From the NCBI GenBank assembly GCA_964596135.1, contig CAZQTF010000071.1:1-16486 (forward strand): a stretch of DNA of 16,486 bases, written 5' to 3'. The notes beneath the pieces are model-generated. The model searched no databases. It worked only from the letters and a program-made list of their open reading frames with translations, and had not been told where the DNA came from. The position numbers were made by a program, and so were the translations under genes. Position 1 is the first letter of the stretch; every line of letters starts with the position of its first letter. Positions 1 to 8,800 of the stretch are shown one piece after another. Origin of the DNA: JADJNW01 sp964596135. GTDB lineage: Bacteria > Bacteroidota > Bacteroidia > Chitinophagales > Saprospiraceae.

Positions 1-403
1 CGGTTTTACCAAGCAAACCCTGGCCCATGGGCGAGTTGACCGATATTTTCTGCGCTTTGAGGTCTGCTTCCTGCTCCGATACCAGCTTATAGGTCATCTC
101 TTTGCCGTTTTTCTTATTTTTGATCGTGACCTTAGAAAACACTGTTACTTTCGAGGTATCCAACTGACTCTGGTCGAGAATGCGGGCATTTGCCAGAATC
201 TTTTCCAACTCATTGATTTTCAGCTCCAAAAGCCCTTGCTGATCTTTAGCAGCATCGTATTCTGCATTTTCTGAAAGATCACCTTTTTCCCGCGCTTCCG
301 CAATTGCTCTCGCTACTTCCTGGCGCCCTCTGATTTTCAGGTCTTCCAGTTCTGTCTTCAGTTTGTCATACCCTTCCTGGGTCAAATAACTGTACCCTGT
401 CAT
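1..403 (-). CDS. greA: Transcription elongation factor GreA, partial (3' end beyond window)
   Basis: GreA binds the secondary channel of RNA polymerase and stimulates cleavage of the 3' end of backtracked transcripts, rescuing stalled complexes in the cytoplasm. Reading leftward from the ATG at 403-401, 134 codons are visible. They begin MTGYSYLTQEGYDKL, the usual GreA opening. The coiled-coil tip motif GDLSENAEYDAAKDQQ lies at residues 41-56, with the two acidic residues that coordinate the catalytic metal (D42 and E45, equivalent to E. coli D41 and E44). The C-terminal FKBP-like domain follows, with its hallmark SPMGQGLLGK at 124-133. The family is about 157 residues, so roughly 23 are missing off the left edge. 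An ATG at 410-408 is out of frame, so 403 is the start. No Shine-Dalgarno sequence is seen, only an A/T-rich leader. The terminator at 582-620 separates greA from the operon upstream, so it probably has its own promoter, which I could not identify. Confidence 0.97.
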   Translation of the reverse strand, partial: MTGYSYLTQEGYDKLKTELEDLKIRGRQEVARAIAEAREKGDLSENAEYDAAKDQQGLLELKINELEKILANARILDQSQLDTSKVTVFSKVTIKNKKNGKEMTYKLVSEQEADLKAQKISVNSPMGQGLLGKT

Positions 404-438
404 AAAGCATTCATTTTTAAAGAGTCATTCATTTGATG

Positions 439-460
439 TTTCAAGCAACGCGTCTTGAAA
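439..460. repeat. Short dyad upstream of greA
   Basis: TTTCAAG at 439-445 and CTTGAAA at 454-460 form a perfect 7-bp inverted repeat around an 8-base spacer. It lies 36 bases upstream of the greA start, where a regulator operator or a leader hairpin could sit. No matching regulator is encoded nearby, so any function is a guess. The rest of 404-581 shows no convincing gene or TAnnTTTG box on the minus strand. Confidence 0.3.
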
Positions 461-581
461 AATCATCATGAGCCGACTTGAGATAGTTGAAAAAATTTAG
501 ATAATTGTATTACCTCTCGAAATCGGTAGGTTATTATAAAAACGTTGCCATCCTGTTTTATTGTTTTATCAGGTTGACTAA

Positions 582-620
582 AAAGCAAGAACGCCTCCGC
601 GAGGGAAACGTTCTTGCTTT
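582..620 (-). terminator. Intrinsic terminator of the receptor/T9SS/PorV-like operon
   Basis: A 12-bp perfect outer stem pairs 582-593 with 609-620. Inside it is a small GC-rich stem, 594-597 with 601-604, closed by a 3-base loop and followed by a one-sided GAAA bulge (605-608). Read on the minus strand, the hairpin runs into five T residues (complement of 580-584). It starts 65 bases past the stop codon at 686 and ends the leftward operon before greA. Confidence 0.75.
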
Positions 621-685
621 CGAAATTCAAAAGTACAAAGAAAAGAGAGAATATTCAAGTCCTTGATAAAGAATCGTCGAAAAGA

Positions 686-1738
686 TTAAATAGCAATACG
701 CACCGAAAAATTATGCGTGCCGTTCCATACACGAGTTTGGCGATAAGCATAGTCAATGCCCAGGCGTGTATTTTTGTTATCCCGGCTCAGCGGCACTTCA
801 ATGGAAGCACCAGCGCTAACGCCGCTGTAGATAGAAGCCTCGATTTCATTTTCAACGCCGATTTCATAGCGATATCCGGCGCGCAGCATAAACATGTCTT
901 TGAGCGAATATTCCAGACCACCGCCGATTTCATCGCGGGAGAACGAATTCGCCGCAAAATTGCCCACAGTGGTCAGGCGGTGCGCTTCGCCGAAACGAAA
1001 ATCATAAGACATCCCAATATTCAGCATAGAAGGCAACTCAAAACTGGCAGCGCGCTGGTCGTAGGTCAGGTCATAACCGCCATTGTTGGGGCTGGGTCCT
1101 TGCGTGGACAAACCTTCGCCGCCAAAAGTCATTCTTGAACCGACGTTGCGCAAGGAAATACCAAATTTGAAATTATCCTGCTCGCCGGTCACATATTGTA
1201 CCCCAGCATCCACCGCAAAGCCAAAGGCGCTCACATCGGCAATAGCCTCGGAAATACCGCGAAGCGTGATACCTACTGACACTTTATTTTCAAAAGTATG
1301 CGCATAAGAAAGCCCGATGTTAAAGAAACTGGGCGAGAAAGTCGCCCCTGTCCCTTCCGGCTGGTCGGTTGTGGTTACCCGAATATCCCCAAAATCAAGC
1401 GCCATGATACTAAAACCGAAAGCTCCGTTTTTGCCAACACGCTGACCAATGCCAAAGGCATTGGTGCGAATGTCGGTACCTTGCAGGTAAATACTGTGCC
1501 CTACCAGAATTTCGGTTTTGTTGATGCGGGAAAGCCCTGCCACATTGAGTTGCAATGCCTCCACGCCCATGACAAAAGAAGTAGTTAGGGTATGTAGCCC
1601 TGCGCTGCGCGCCCAGGGGTTCATCAACAGTTCATAAGCGCCTGCTTCGCCCTGGCGATCAGGGTTTCCGGCACGTACCACCGTGACAGCCGCCGGCAGC
1701 AGGCAGATGATAATGAAAAATGAAAAGAATCGCTTCAT
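686..1738 (-). CDS. PorV/PorQ-family outer-membrane barrel protein
   Basis: A 350-residue protein of the PorV/PorQ (FadL-like beta-barrel) family. PorV is known as the outer-membrane shuttle that takes T9SS substrates from the translocon to the surface attachment machinery, and PorQ has a related role. The N-terminus is a signal peptide (Lys-Arg, hydrophobic stretch at about 4-20, likely cleavage near residue 23). The start of the mature protein has the family pattern of a Leu-Leu-x-Asn-x-x-Ala-Arg-Ser-Ala-Gly stretch at about 37-47, followed by a NVAGLS segment where NPAG is usual. The rest alternates short Gly-rich turns with amphipathic strands and ends in a strand finishing RIAI, as expected for an outer-membrane barrel. 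It is the last gene of the operon, 60 bases after the T9SS-type gene. It is probably a paralogue of the main PorV rather than PorV itself, because it lies with one cargo-like gene and not with other T9SS components. Family assignment is strong; cargo pairing is inference. Confidence 0.85.
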   Translation of the reverse strand: MKRFFSFFIIICLLPAAVTVVRAGNPDRQGEAGAYELLMNPWARSAGLHTLTTSFVMGVEALQLNVAGLSRINKTEILVGHSIYLQGTDIRTNAFGIGQRVGKNGAFGFSIMALDFGDIRVTTTDQPEGTGATFSPSFFNIGLSYAHTFENKVSVGITLRGISEAIADVSAFGFAVDAGVQYVTGEQDNFKFGISLRNVGSRMTFGGEGLSTQGPSPNNGGYDLTYDQRAASFELPSMLNIGMSYDFRFGEAHRLTTVGNFAANSFSRDEIGGGLEYSLKDMFMLRAGYRYEIGVENEIEASIYSGVSAGASIEVPLSRDNKNTRLGIDYAYRQTRVWNGTHNFSVRIAI

Positions 1739-1752
1739 TGAAATATTTTTTG

Positions 1753-1786
1753 AAGACTTCCGAAGCGCTGAAAGCGCGGAATTCTT
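1753..1786 (-). other. Intercistronic hairpin before the PorV-like gene
   Basis: Three stacked stems fill most of the 60-base gap between the large gene and the PorV-like gene. They pair 1753-1756 with 1783-1786, 1758-1762 with 1777-1781, and 1766-1769 with 1773-1776, closed by a 3-base loop. There is one mismatch (1757/1782) and one 3-base bulge (1763-1765). The hairpin ends 14 bases before the ATG at 1738. No T-run follows on the minus strand, so it does not look like a terminator. It may stabilise or process the mRNA or tune translation of the last gene. Confidence 0.5.
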
Positions 1787-1798
1787 GTTATTTTACAT

Positions 1799-4700
1799 TT
1801 ACAAACCGGATGGATCGAATTTCCGGTTAATACCAAACCATTTAATCGTGCGTTCGCCCAAACCATCGGCTTTCACATGGATAAGATACACCCCGCTCGC
1901 AATCGGGATGCCTTTGCTGTTTTTTACATCCCATTCCAGGTCCGGCAAGATTTGAGTCCGCTCGATGGCGCGGTTGCCGCCGCGAGGCACAGCGCCCACT
2001 TCATCACGGGTATAACGACGGATAAATTTGCCGTCGAGCGAATAAATAGTGATTTCGCATTTGGCTGGTAAATTGGTAATTTTTACGGTGTTGACAAATT
2101 GAGAAATTTCATAATCCGAAAAGCCATAGTAAGGATTGGGCACGACGTTGATCTTGTCAAGCGCTGTTTCAATGCCCGGGCGATCCAATTCCGAAGCCTG
2201 TTTGCCTTCGATTTTGAAGCGATAAGTCGGATACCCCCGAAAATCGCCGGTGCCCAGCGAAACCTGATAAGGATTGTCCGCCCGGAGTTTGACTATTACA
2301 TCATCCGGAATCAATCCCTCAGCATACGATTTAAACTGCGGTCCGCCAGGACGCGCCATGATGATACCAGCCCAGGTAACCTCGCGCACGCCACGGAATT
2401 TGTTGATATTCGTCTGACGGAGCAGGGTACGCAGTTGTGCACAACCATCATATGGTTGTTTAGTCACATACACCATATGCTGACCACCAAGATAATACTG
2501 GAAAATATTGGCAAAATTTCCATCATTGATAAACAACTGCGACGAAGGATTGAACATCATATCTCTGCCCGTCGGTTTGCTCAAATACGCTTCAGGGTAC
2601 TGCGAACCATCATACACCGAGTTTTCCCCGAAGAAAATATTGAGGCGTTGCCCCGTTTCCACGTCTATGGCATAGCCAGGAAACCAAGCCATACCTTCAT
2701 TGGGCTCCTGAGAATCCACATCAGGTAAACCGTCGCCGTCACTGTCTGATTTTGTTACGCTTGGCGCAGCCCGAAGGTCAAAGTTTCTTCGATTTCCCTG
2801 GGTTTCGTATCCCAGCGCTTCGTAAAAGCGATTAGATGTTTCTACAACGACACAGCGACTCCAGAGTTCTTTATTAGAAGTGAAGACGATGTCCACGTTG
2901 TTCAAATCCTGAAGCGACGACTGCTGCCGCAAAATATCCACGCCGGTCACAGGGCGAAACCACGTCGGCGAAATAAATGGATCATTGTTTTCGTTTTGAG
3001 CGCGCCAGTTGGTCAGGTACATTGGCACAAATGCGCCGGTGCCGATAGTGCTCAAGGATTGATTGGGATCCAGCAGAAAGTCCACTTCCGACTCGTTGGT
3101 CAGTACAAAATTCAGCACATTTTGGTCAAAATCCCGATTGCCAAAGACCGTCCCATCGGCGATGCCCAAAAACCATTCCTGAGCGCTTTCGCCGCGAAGA
3201 TATTCTTCTTCGTAGCCCACTGCGCCATTGGAGCGAATGCCAATAGGATTGGAGCCTGCGTCGGCGACTTGTCCAATCGTGATCGAAAAACCAAATTGTT
3301 TGATTACCTGCTCATTCAGCCTATCAATCGTATTTTCGGAAATAATGACCGGGCTGTTGGGATCGCTCAGATTTTTCAACTGCCAGCGCACAGTTTTGTC
3401 AAGCGCTTCGTTCCCCATGTTTTCGTCAAAATAGGTCAGTTCAAATTCACCGTCTTTAACATCCAGCGGATTGAAAATATTAATCTGAATTGGCGCACGC
3501 CCAGGCTCGTAAGTGATTTCCCCGGTAAACTTGTTTTGCAAAATTGCTTCGCGGGTTTCATCAGAAATATCGAGGAAATTGCCACCGTTGCCAATACCAT
3601 CAATGCGCGTAACCACTGCACCCTCGCCGTATAATGCATTCAATTTTCGATCTACGATCGGGCGGGGTATCACTGTATAATACACATTTGTACCATCTCC
3701 AATATTACGACGTCCTTCCAGATAAGGCTGCCGTTGCCCGAGCACTGCTTTGGGGTCAAAAGGTGTATATTCATTGAAAGCGTAAGCGACTGCGGTGAAA
3801 TAGTATTTCTTGTGATTGATCAGGCGACGGTCGTTGCCGGAGGCAAACTGATCTTCTGTAATGCGGAACGTATGTTGAATTCCCTGATTTGAGCCTTCTA
3901 CTTCGAGGTTTGGCACATAATATTCCTGACCGGTAGGATTTTCTATGGTTGACCAGTTGAAAATACGCCCCACGTTGTTCTGTACATCCACCTGATAGAT
4001 CAGTCGCGCTTTATCAGGATCATCCAGGTCGGCAATTGTCACCTCCGGACCTGCCAGTTGGTACAATTTATACCCTTCAAATCGGTACAAACTGTCCGAC
4101 ACACCTGCGGGAATGCGCAAACCCGGTTGGGCATAAGCTTCGTAGGCATTATTGGAAGTGAGAGTATCGTTGGTAAAAATAGCAATCACTTCGCGATCCA
4201 ATTCAATAAAATCTACATCTGGTGCGTCGGGACCGTCTGTGAGGCGAAAACAATTGTCGAACAGAGCCTGGGCGATGTCGTCCGCTTCCTGCAGTTTGGC
4301 GATGCTGGGGCAAGGATATACCTGATCCGGCACCCATACTGCTCCAATGATCAATTCGTTCACCGCACCCGGATCCAGGCGGAAAGGTCCCGAAGCCTGA
4401 ATAGTACGACGGTCGCCCGGAGGCAATCCTTGCGAACACATAGACCAGCCCTCGGTGTTATTCGGTGTTTCTGTAAAAGCGTATTTGATTGGCGGTCCTG
4501 ATTCCTGATAAGCATCACCGCCATAGGTAAAAGAGGTGCCATCTCGCCAGGAACCAGAGAGGTATCGGTAGTATTCCAGAGCGTTGTTGGGGTCGGAAGT
4601 GCCGGGCAGCGGCGTCGGGACTCCACTGCCCCTGTTATAATAAGTGAAAGAAGACATGCCGATTTCGTTGCCAAATTCATCCAGCGGACCCCGGAAGTAA

Positions 4701-5809
4701 TCCACACCCAGGATCGGAATGCGATCGCCATAAGTGGGTACCCCACCCGGACAAATCGAACCGGTTTGCCCATCTACCGGGTCTTGGTTGTACACATATG
4801 CTAAACTCCGTGTGGTATCGCAACCAACGTAGTCGTCAATATCGCATCCGAGATCAGGATCCACCCACATGGCAAAGAAAGTACTGTCAATACTTTCGAT
4901 CGCCCGGTTAATCAGCTTATACCGTTGGAAGGTCATGTCATTAATTTCATCGTTGGTAGCGTAGGCAAATGCCTGTACCTGCACTTCCATCTGAATAGGA
5001 TCACCCATTGATTCGGAGTGAATGTTGCCGGCGTCATTATATATCCAAAAGACCATTTCATCAGGAATGGGCTGCTCATCTGGCGTGACAAAGCTACAGC
5101 CGCGAATTTCGACAATTGGGAAATCTCCCTGTGTAGGGTCATACAACCCATCGCCGTCTTCATCCCAAAAACCTGCCAAACCCTGCGTGGTATTGGGCAG
5201 ATCAAACTGATGAATGTCAAAGAAAAATGGGTTGCCGCGTCCAGGCCAGCCTTTTACATCATTGGGAATTAAATCGGGATCATAATCAATCCCCTCTGTG
5301 CGCGCCTGCCGAAAATTGCGGATATGCTCCCGGATGTTTGCACCTTTTACTACAAAAAATTTATCCCATTTGGCACAGGTTTCTTGATCCGTTTTGCCGG
5401 TTTCTGGATTAAGCGGACCCGAAAAAAAATCGGAATCACCACTGGCAGAGCCATACGTTTTGGCAGCGACCTTGAGGTTGCCTGCGGGGTCAACGCCCCC
5501 AAGCCAAACCGCACCTGCATAAATGGAAGAGACCTGCGGCTGTCCGGGTGCTACTTTCGGGACAATATACCGACCGTCGTTGGTATCCCACCATACATCG
5601 CCCCCGGAGAGCAGGCGCGCGCGCACGTTATTGATCGCCATGTCAATCTGGGAAACGGAATTGGCACAGTTTTCCCGAAAATTGACTGTTGTGTTGTTTT
5701 GTTGGGTGGGGTTCGTTCTGCCTGGCTTGGTATCCGGTTTACGCGCTTCCACCGAGGTAAAGGTGCCAACAAGGAGAATACCCAACAGAAAATATTTTAA
5801 TTGCTGCAT
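1799..5809 (-). CDS. Large secreted protein with T9SS-type C-terminal domain, function unknown
   Basis: The open frame extends to an ATG at 5842 (1347 codons), but the start at 5809 is preferred. It puts a clean signal peptide first (MQQLKYFLLGILLVG, likely cleavage after VEA), whereas the upstream codons come from a tandem 14-bp repeat in the spacer. Numbering below is from 5842. Residues about 60-400 resemble the N-terminal region of long T9SS-exported proteins of Bacteroidota, with a GGDVWWD motif at 80-86 and a GAVWLGG motif at 110-116. Two Asp-rich, calcium-loop-like segments are visible, DEDGDGLYDP at 227-236 and DSDGDGLPDVD at 1033-1043. The last 120 residues (VVPNPYYG at 1233-1240, then strands, a SGVYLIHV motif at 1316-1323 and a short tail) match a T9SS sorting-domain-like C-terminus. 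There are twelve cysteines, nine of them before residue 532, so disulfides are likely. No catalytic domain was recognised. It lies between a TonB-type receptor and a PorV-like barrel in one operon. Likely fate: periplasm via Sec, then cell surface or medium via T9SS. Confidence 0.85.
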   Translation of the reverse strand: MQQLKYFLLGILLVGTFTSVEARKPDTKPGRTNPTQQNNTTVNFRENCANSVSQIDMAINNVRARLLSGGDVWWDTNDGRYIVPKVAPGQPQVSSIYAGAVWLGGVDPAGNLKVAAKTYGSASGDSDFFSGPLNPETGKTDQETCAKWDKFFVVKGANIREHIRNFRQARTEGIDYDPDLIPNDVKGWPGRGNPFFFDIHQFDLPNTTQGLAGFWDEDGDGLYDPTQGDFPIVEIRGCSFVTPDEQPIPDEMVFWIYNDAGNIHSESMGDPIQMEVQVQAFAYATNDEINDMTFQRYKLINRAIESIDSTFFAMWVDPDLGCDIDDYVGCDTTRSLAYVYNQDPVDGQTGSICPGGVPTYGDRIPILGVDYFRGPLDEFGNEIGMSSFTYYNRGSGVPTPLPGTSDPNNALEYYRYLSGSWRDGTSFTYGGDAYQESGPPIKYAFTETPNNTEGWSMCSQGLPPGDRRTIQASGPFRLDPGAVNELIIGAVWVPDQVYPCPSIAKLQEADDIAQALFDNCFRLTDGPDAPDVDFIELDREVIAIFTNDTLTSNNAYEAYAQPGLRIPAGVSDSLYRFEGYKLYQLAGPEVTIADLDDPDKARLIYQVDVQNNVGRIFNWSTIENPTGQEYYVPNLEVEGSNQGIQHTFRITEDQFASGNDRRLINHKKYYFTAVAYAFNEYTPFDPKAVLGQRQPYLEGRRNIGDGTNVYYTVIPRPIVDRKLNALYGEGAVVTRIDGIGNGGNFLDISDETREAILQNKFTGEITYEPGRAPIQINIFNPLDVKDGEFELTYFDENMGNEALDKTVRWQLKNLSDPNSPVIISENTIDRLNEQVIKQFGFSITIGQVADAGSNPIGIRSNGAVGYEEEYLRGESAQEWFLGIADGTVFGNRDFDQNVLNFVLTNESEVDFLLDPNQSLSTIGTGAFVPMYLTNWRAQNENNDPFISPTWFRPVTGVDILRQQSSLQDLNNVDIVFTSNKELWSRCVVVETSNRFYEALGYETQGNRRNFDLRAAPSVTKSDSDGDGLPDVDSQEPNEGMAWFPGYAIDVETGQRLNIFFGENSVYDGSQYPEAYLSKPTGRDMMFNPSSQLFINDGNFANIFQYYLGGQHMVYVTKQPYDGCAQLRTLLRQTNINKFRGVREVTWAGIIMARPGGPQFKSYAEGLIPDDVIVKLRADNPYQVSLGTGDFRGYPTYRFKIEGKQASELDRPGIETALDKINVVPNPYYGFSDYEISQFVNTVKITNLPAKCEITIYSLDGKFIRRYTRDEVGAVPRGGNRAIERTQILPDLEWDVKNSKGIPIASGVYLIHVKADGLGERTIKWFGINRKFDPSGL

Positions 5810-5820
5810 AGCTATATGAA

Positions 5821-5848
5821 TTGACCATTGAAATTTGACCATTGAAAT
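5821..5848 (-). repeat. Tandem 14-bp repeat in the leader of the large secreted gene
   Basis: The unit TTGACCATTGAAAT (plus-strand reading) occurs at 5821-5834 and again, exactly, at 5835-5848. It lies between the receptor stop at 5855 and the ATG at 5809. Each copy carries an ATG on the minus strand. The outer one is in frame with the large gene and makes the apparent 11-residue N-terminal extension. It looks like a recent slip duplication in the translation-initiation region. Confidence 0.8.
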
Positions 5849-5854
5849 TTTCTT

Positions 5855-8800
5855 TTAAAAATCCATGATTGCTCCCACAAAGATTCTTCGCGGTAAGCTA
5901 TACAAATTTGGATTCAACAACGCCCACTGATAGGAAGCCAAATAAGAATCCACTTCGCGCACCGAATTCTCGATATTGTTAATTTGCTGTTCGCCAAAAG
6001 AAGATGCCAGAAAACCATCATCTGACGGAGAGCCGGTTACCGGATACACCTCAATCACGTTGCGGCGATCCAGCAAATTGGTCACCCGACAATACACATT
6101 GAAACCGTACTTATTGTTGATTGTGAAGTTCTTGTCCACGCGCAAATCGAGCCTGAAATTCCAGGGTTTGCGGGCGCCGTTAAGCGAGCCAATTGTTCCT
6201 ACGCCGCCCAGTTCCGTAGGTGTTTGGGCTGCCGTATAGGGACGTCCTGATACGATAGTTCCCAAAAGATTGAAGCCGGCATTCGCGAGAATTTCCTTGC
6301 CAAAAAGTCTTGGACCTGTATAAAAACGCCCAGATCCGTAGCGATAATCTACGGTCACGTTGAAGCGGTGGCGCTCGTCGTAGTTGAGCGGAAACAGCGT
6401 CCGCAGGTTGCCCCGGCTGGTCAGCCCTCGTTGCGAATTGGCATCTGACCCCGTACCATCGGCAAATTGCAGGGTGTAGTTGGCGTTGATCGAAACATTG
6501 CCCGTACGGCGCAGGTCATACTGGAAAGAAAAGCCTTTCACGGTACCAAAATCCTGATTGTCGTAGGTCGTGTACTGAATCACGCCTGGCACAGGAAAGA
6601 AGGTGCGAATCTGGATCATATCGCGCAATTCTTTATAAAAAGCGGACATTTTGATCGCCGAAGCATTCGACAGCTTTTGCTGAAAACCAATTTCATAATC
6701 AATTGTACGTTCCGGTTTCAGGTTTGGATTGTTAATTGGGTTACCAGCGTTATAAGAAATATCGTTGAAATAGAAATAATCGCGCGGCGTAGCCAGCGTA
6801 TTGGATGGTGGGCGCTGCACGAGGATGTCATAATGCGCAAAAAAATTGGCTTCGCTGGAAATCGGGAAGGAAAACGCCAGACGTGGCATCACATTCACCT
6901 GGGCTTCATAATCCTCGAAGGAAACGCTGGGATCAAAATTTTTCGACTTGATAAAGTTGGGGTCTCTCGCCGGCCGCTCATCGGTGTACTTAGGGAAAAC
7001 CAACCCGCCCGAAAATAAAGACGCCGGGTTATTCACCGGGGTACCGTTGGCAGCATACCATTGGTCGCCGTCGCGGTACGCCGTCACCGAAGTTCCCACA
7101 TCATTCAGATACACTTTGTAGTCATCCCCGATATTGCCGGGGCGCTCGTCGCCGCTGCTGGCGTGATAATCCGCAGCATTCATGATTTCATATAAAGAAT
7201 AATTGTCTTTTAATACTTTCGTATTTGCATCATAACGATCCACACGCACGCCAAGTCGGAAAATAATATCGCGGAAAGTAAACTTATCCTGAATATATGC
7301 TGCGGAATAGATCGGGCGGTTGGGTGCAACGGGGAACGTGCGTACGCCCTCGGCATCGGTAGCCGTAAAGAAATCCTCAAACGTACCGTTGAAAGGATTC
7401 CCAAGATAATCGTACCCAAAATACCCAATGATTTGCTGATCATTCAGTTCTTTTGCAGAAAAGAGATCAAGGCTCAACTGATCAGGCGATAAGCCATCTA
7501 CATTAACGAATTCCGTAAGTTCCTGACCGGTCACCTCCCGTATGCGCCGATAAAATTGGCTTTCATCGCCCTCTGTAAAACTCAGGCCCAGTAAGGGTGT
7601 ATTTTCAAAGCCCGGAATGTTGATGAAACCAACCGTATCAGGATTTTCCGGGATACCCTGGATGTGAATATTTGCCTGCTGGCGGGCAATATCCCACAAG
7701 CCACGCGGCGCCACATTGTACCCGCGATTGATGCGCTGCTCGTACCAAACGCCGAGTTGGATACTGTGGCGACCTCTGTCGGAACTACCAGGCACCAGAT
7801 CAAAAGTGGTATTCGCATTGAACGTGTAAATATCGTTGTCACCTCTGCTATAAAGGTTATAGACCGTTCCTACATTGGTATGAAAATTCCAGGAACTGGT
7901 GAAAATGCCTGAAATGATGCCATTGGGTGCGTAGAATGCAGCACGGGAAAGCGCATCGGTAGCGCCATCGCCCGTATTGGTAATCAGGTGATTCCCGATC
8001 TGACCATTTAAACCTTCGCTAAAGTCAATGCCCATTGCATTGTTGTAGTTGGCGAGCACCGGATTGCGATCACCTGCCGAGTAACCCCGCAGCACCTGGC
8101 GATAATCAGTATGCTGCAGATAAAATTGCCCGGTAGCCGGATCAAATTGCTGGACGAAAGTAGGCACCCATTCGATATCAAATTTGCCGACATAGCCATA
8201 GTCGAAAAAACGATCGCCGTGGCGCTGGTCGTAGGTTTCTCCCTGGGTTTTTTCATAGCCAAATTGCAACGTATAGGAAGCATTCTGAATCAGCGGGCTT
8301 TTCCGTTGTGTCTGTCCTTCCGAATTTCCGGCAGAACCCGTACCGCCCAAGCGGTGCCGGAAGCGAAAATTACCCCGATAGGTTTGTCCATAGTTGAATG
8401 GATTATTGTGGCTGTTGTATACGCGCCATCCTCCTGGCGTGAACTGATTTTCGGAATCCACATAAGCACCGGTCAGAGAAATATCTATCGCCCGACTCAA
8501 GCGGGCATCCAGTTTGGCAAAAACGTCGTAGCGGCGAAATCCCTCGTAGGGTTTGGCTTTGAGCGCATCAACCTCATCTGCTTTGGTAAAATCGGCAGCG
8601 ACAAAAGGGTTTTCACCAATTTTAATGATCGGGTTAGCTTCCAGCTCTTTTAACTTGTCGTCGTTGACCCGATACACCGAAATTGCCGGCGGGTCGTCGT
8701 CTTTTTGATCGGTCACACGACCAATAACCCGAAAACCAAGAATGGATTCGCCACGAGCATTTTTCAGGAGAGGTCCGGTCAGGTTGAAACCGAGGAGACT

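Noticed and set aside
614..1138. 174-codon plus-strand open frame
   Set aside because: It is antisense to the well-supported PorV/PorQ-like gene and starts in its terminator; its sequence shows no family pattern.
2099..3634. Two plus-strand open frames of about 210 codons (2099-2728 and 2996-3634)
   Set aside because: Both lie antisense inside the large secreted protein gene, whose signal peptide, motifs and C-terminus are clear; they are shadow frames.
5810..5842. Upstream ATG at 5842 as the start of the large secreted protein
   Set aside because: The 11 extra residues come largely from the tandem 14-bp repeat and would place a polar segment before an otherwise standard signal peptide.
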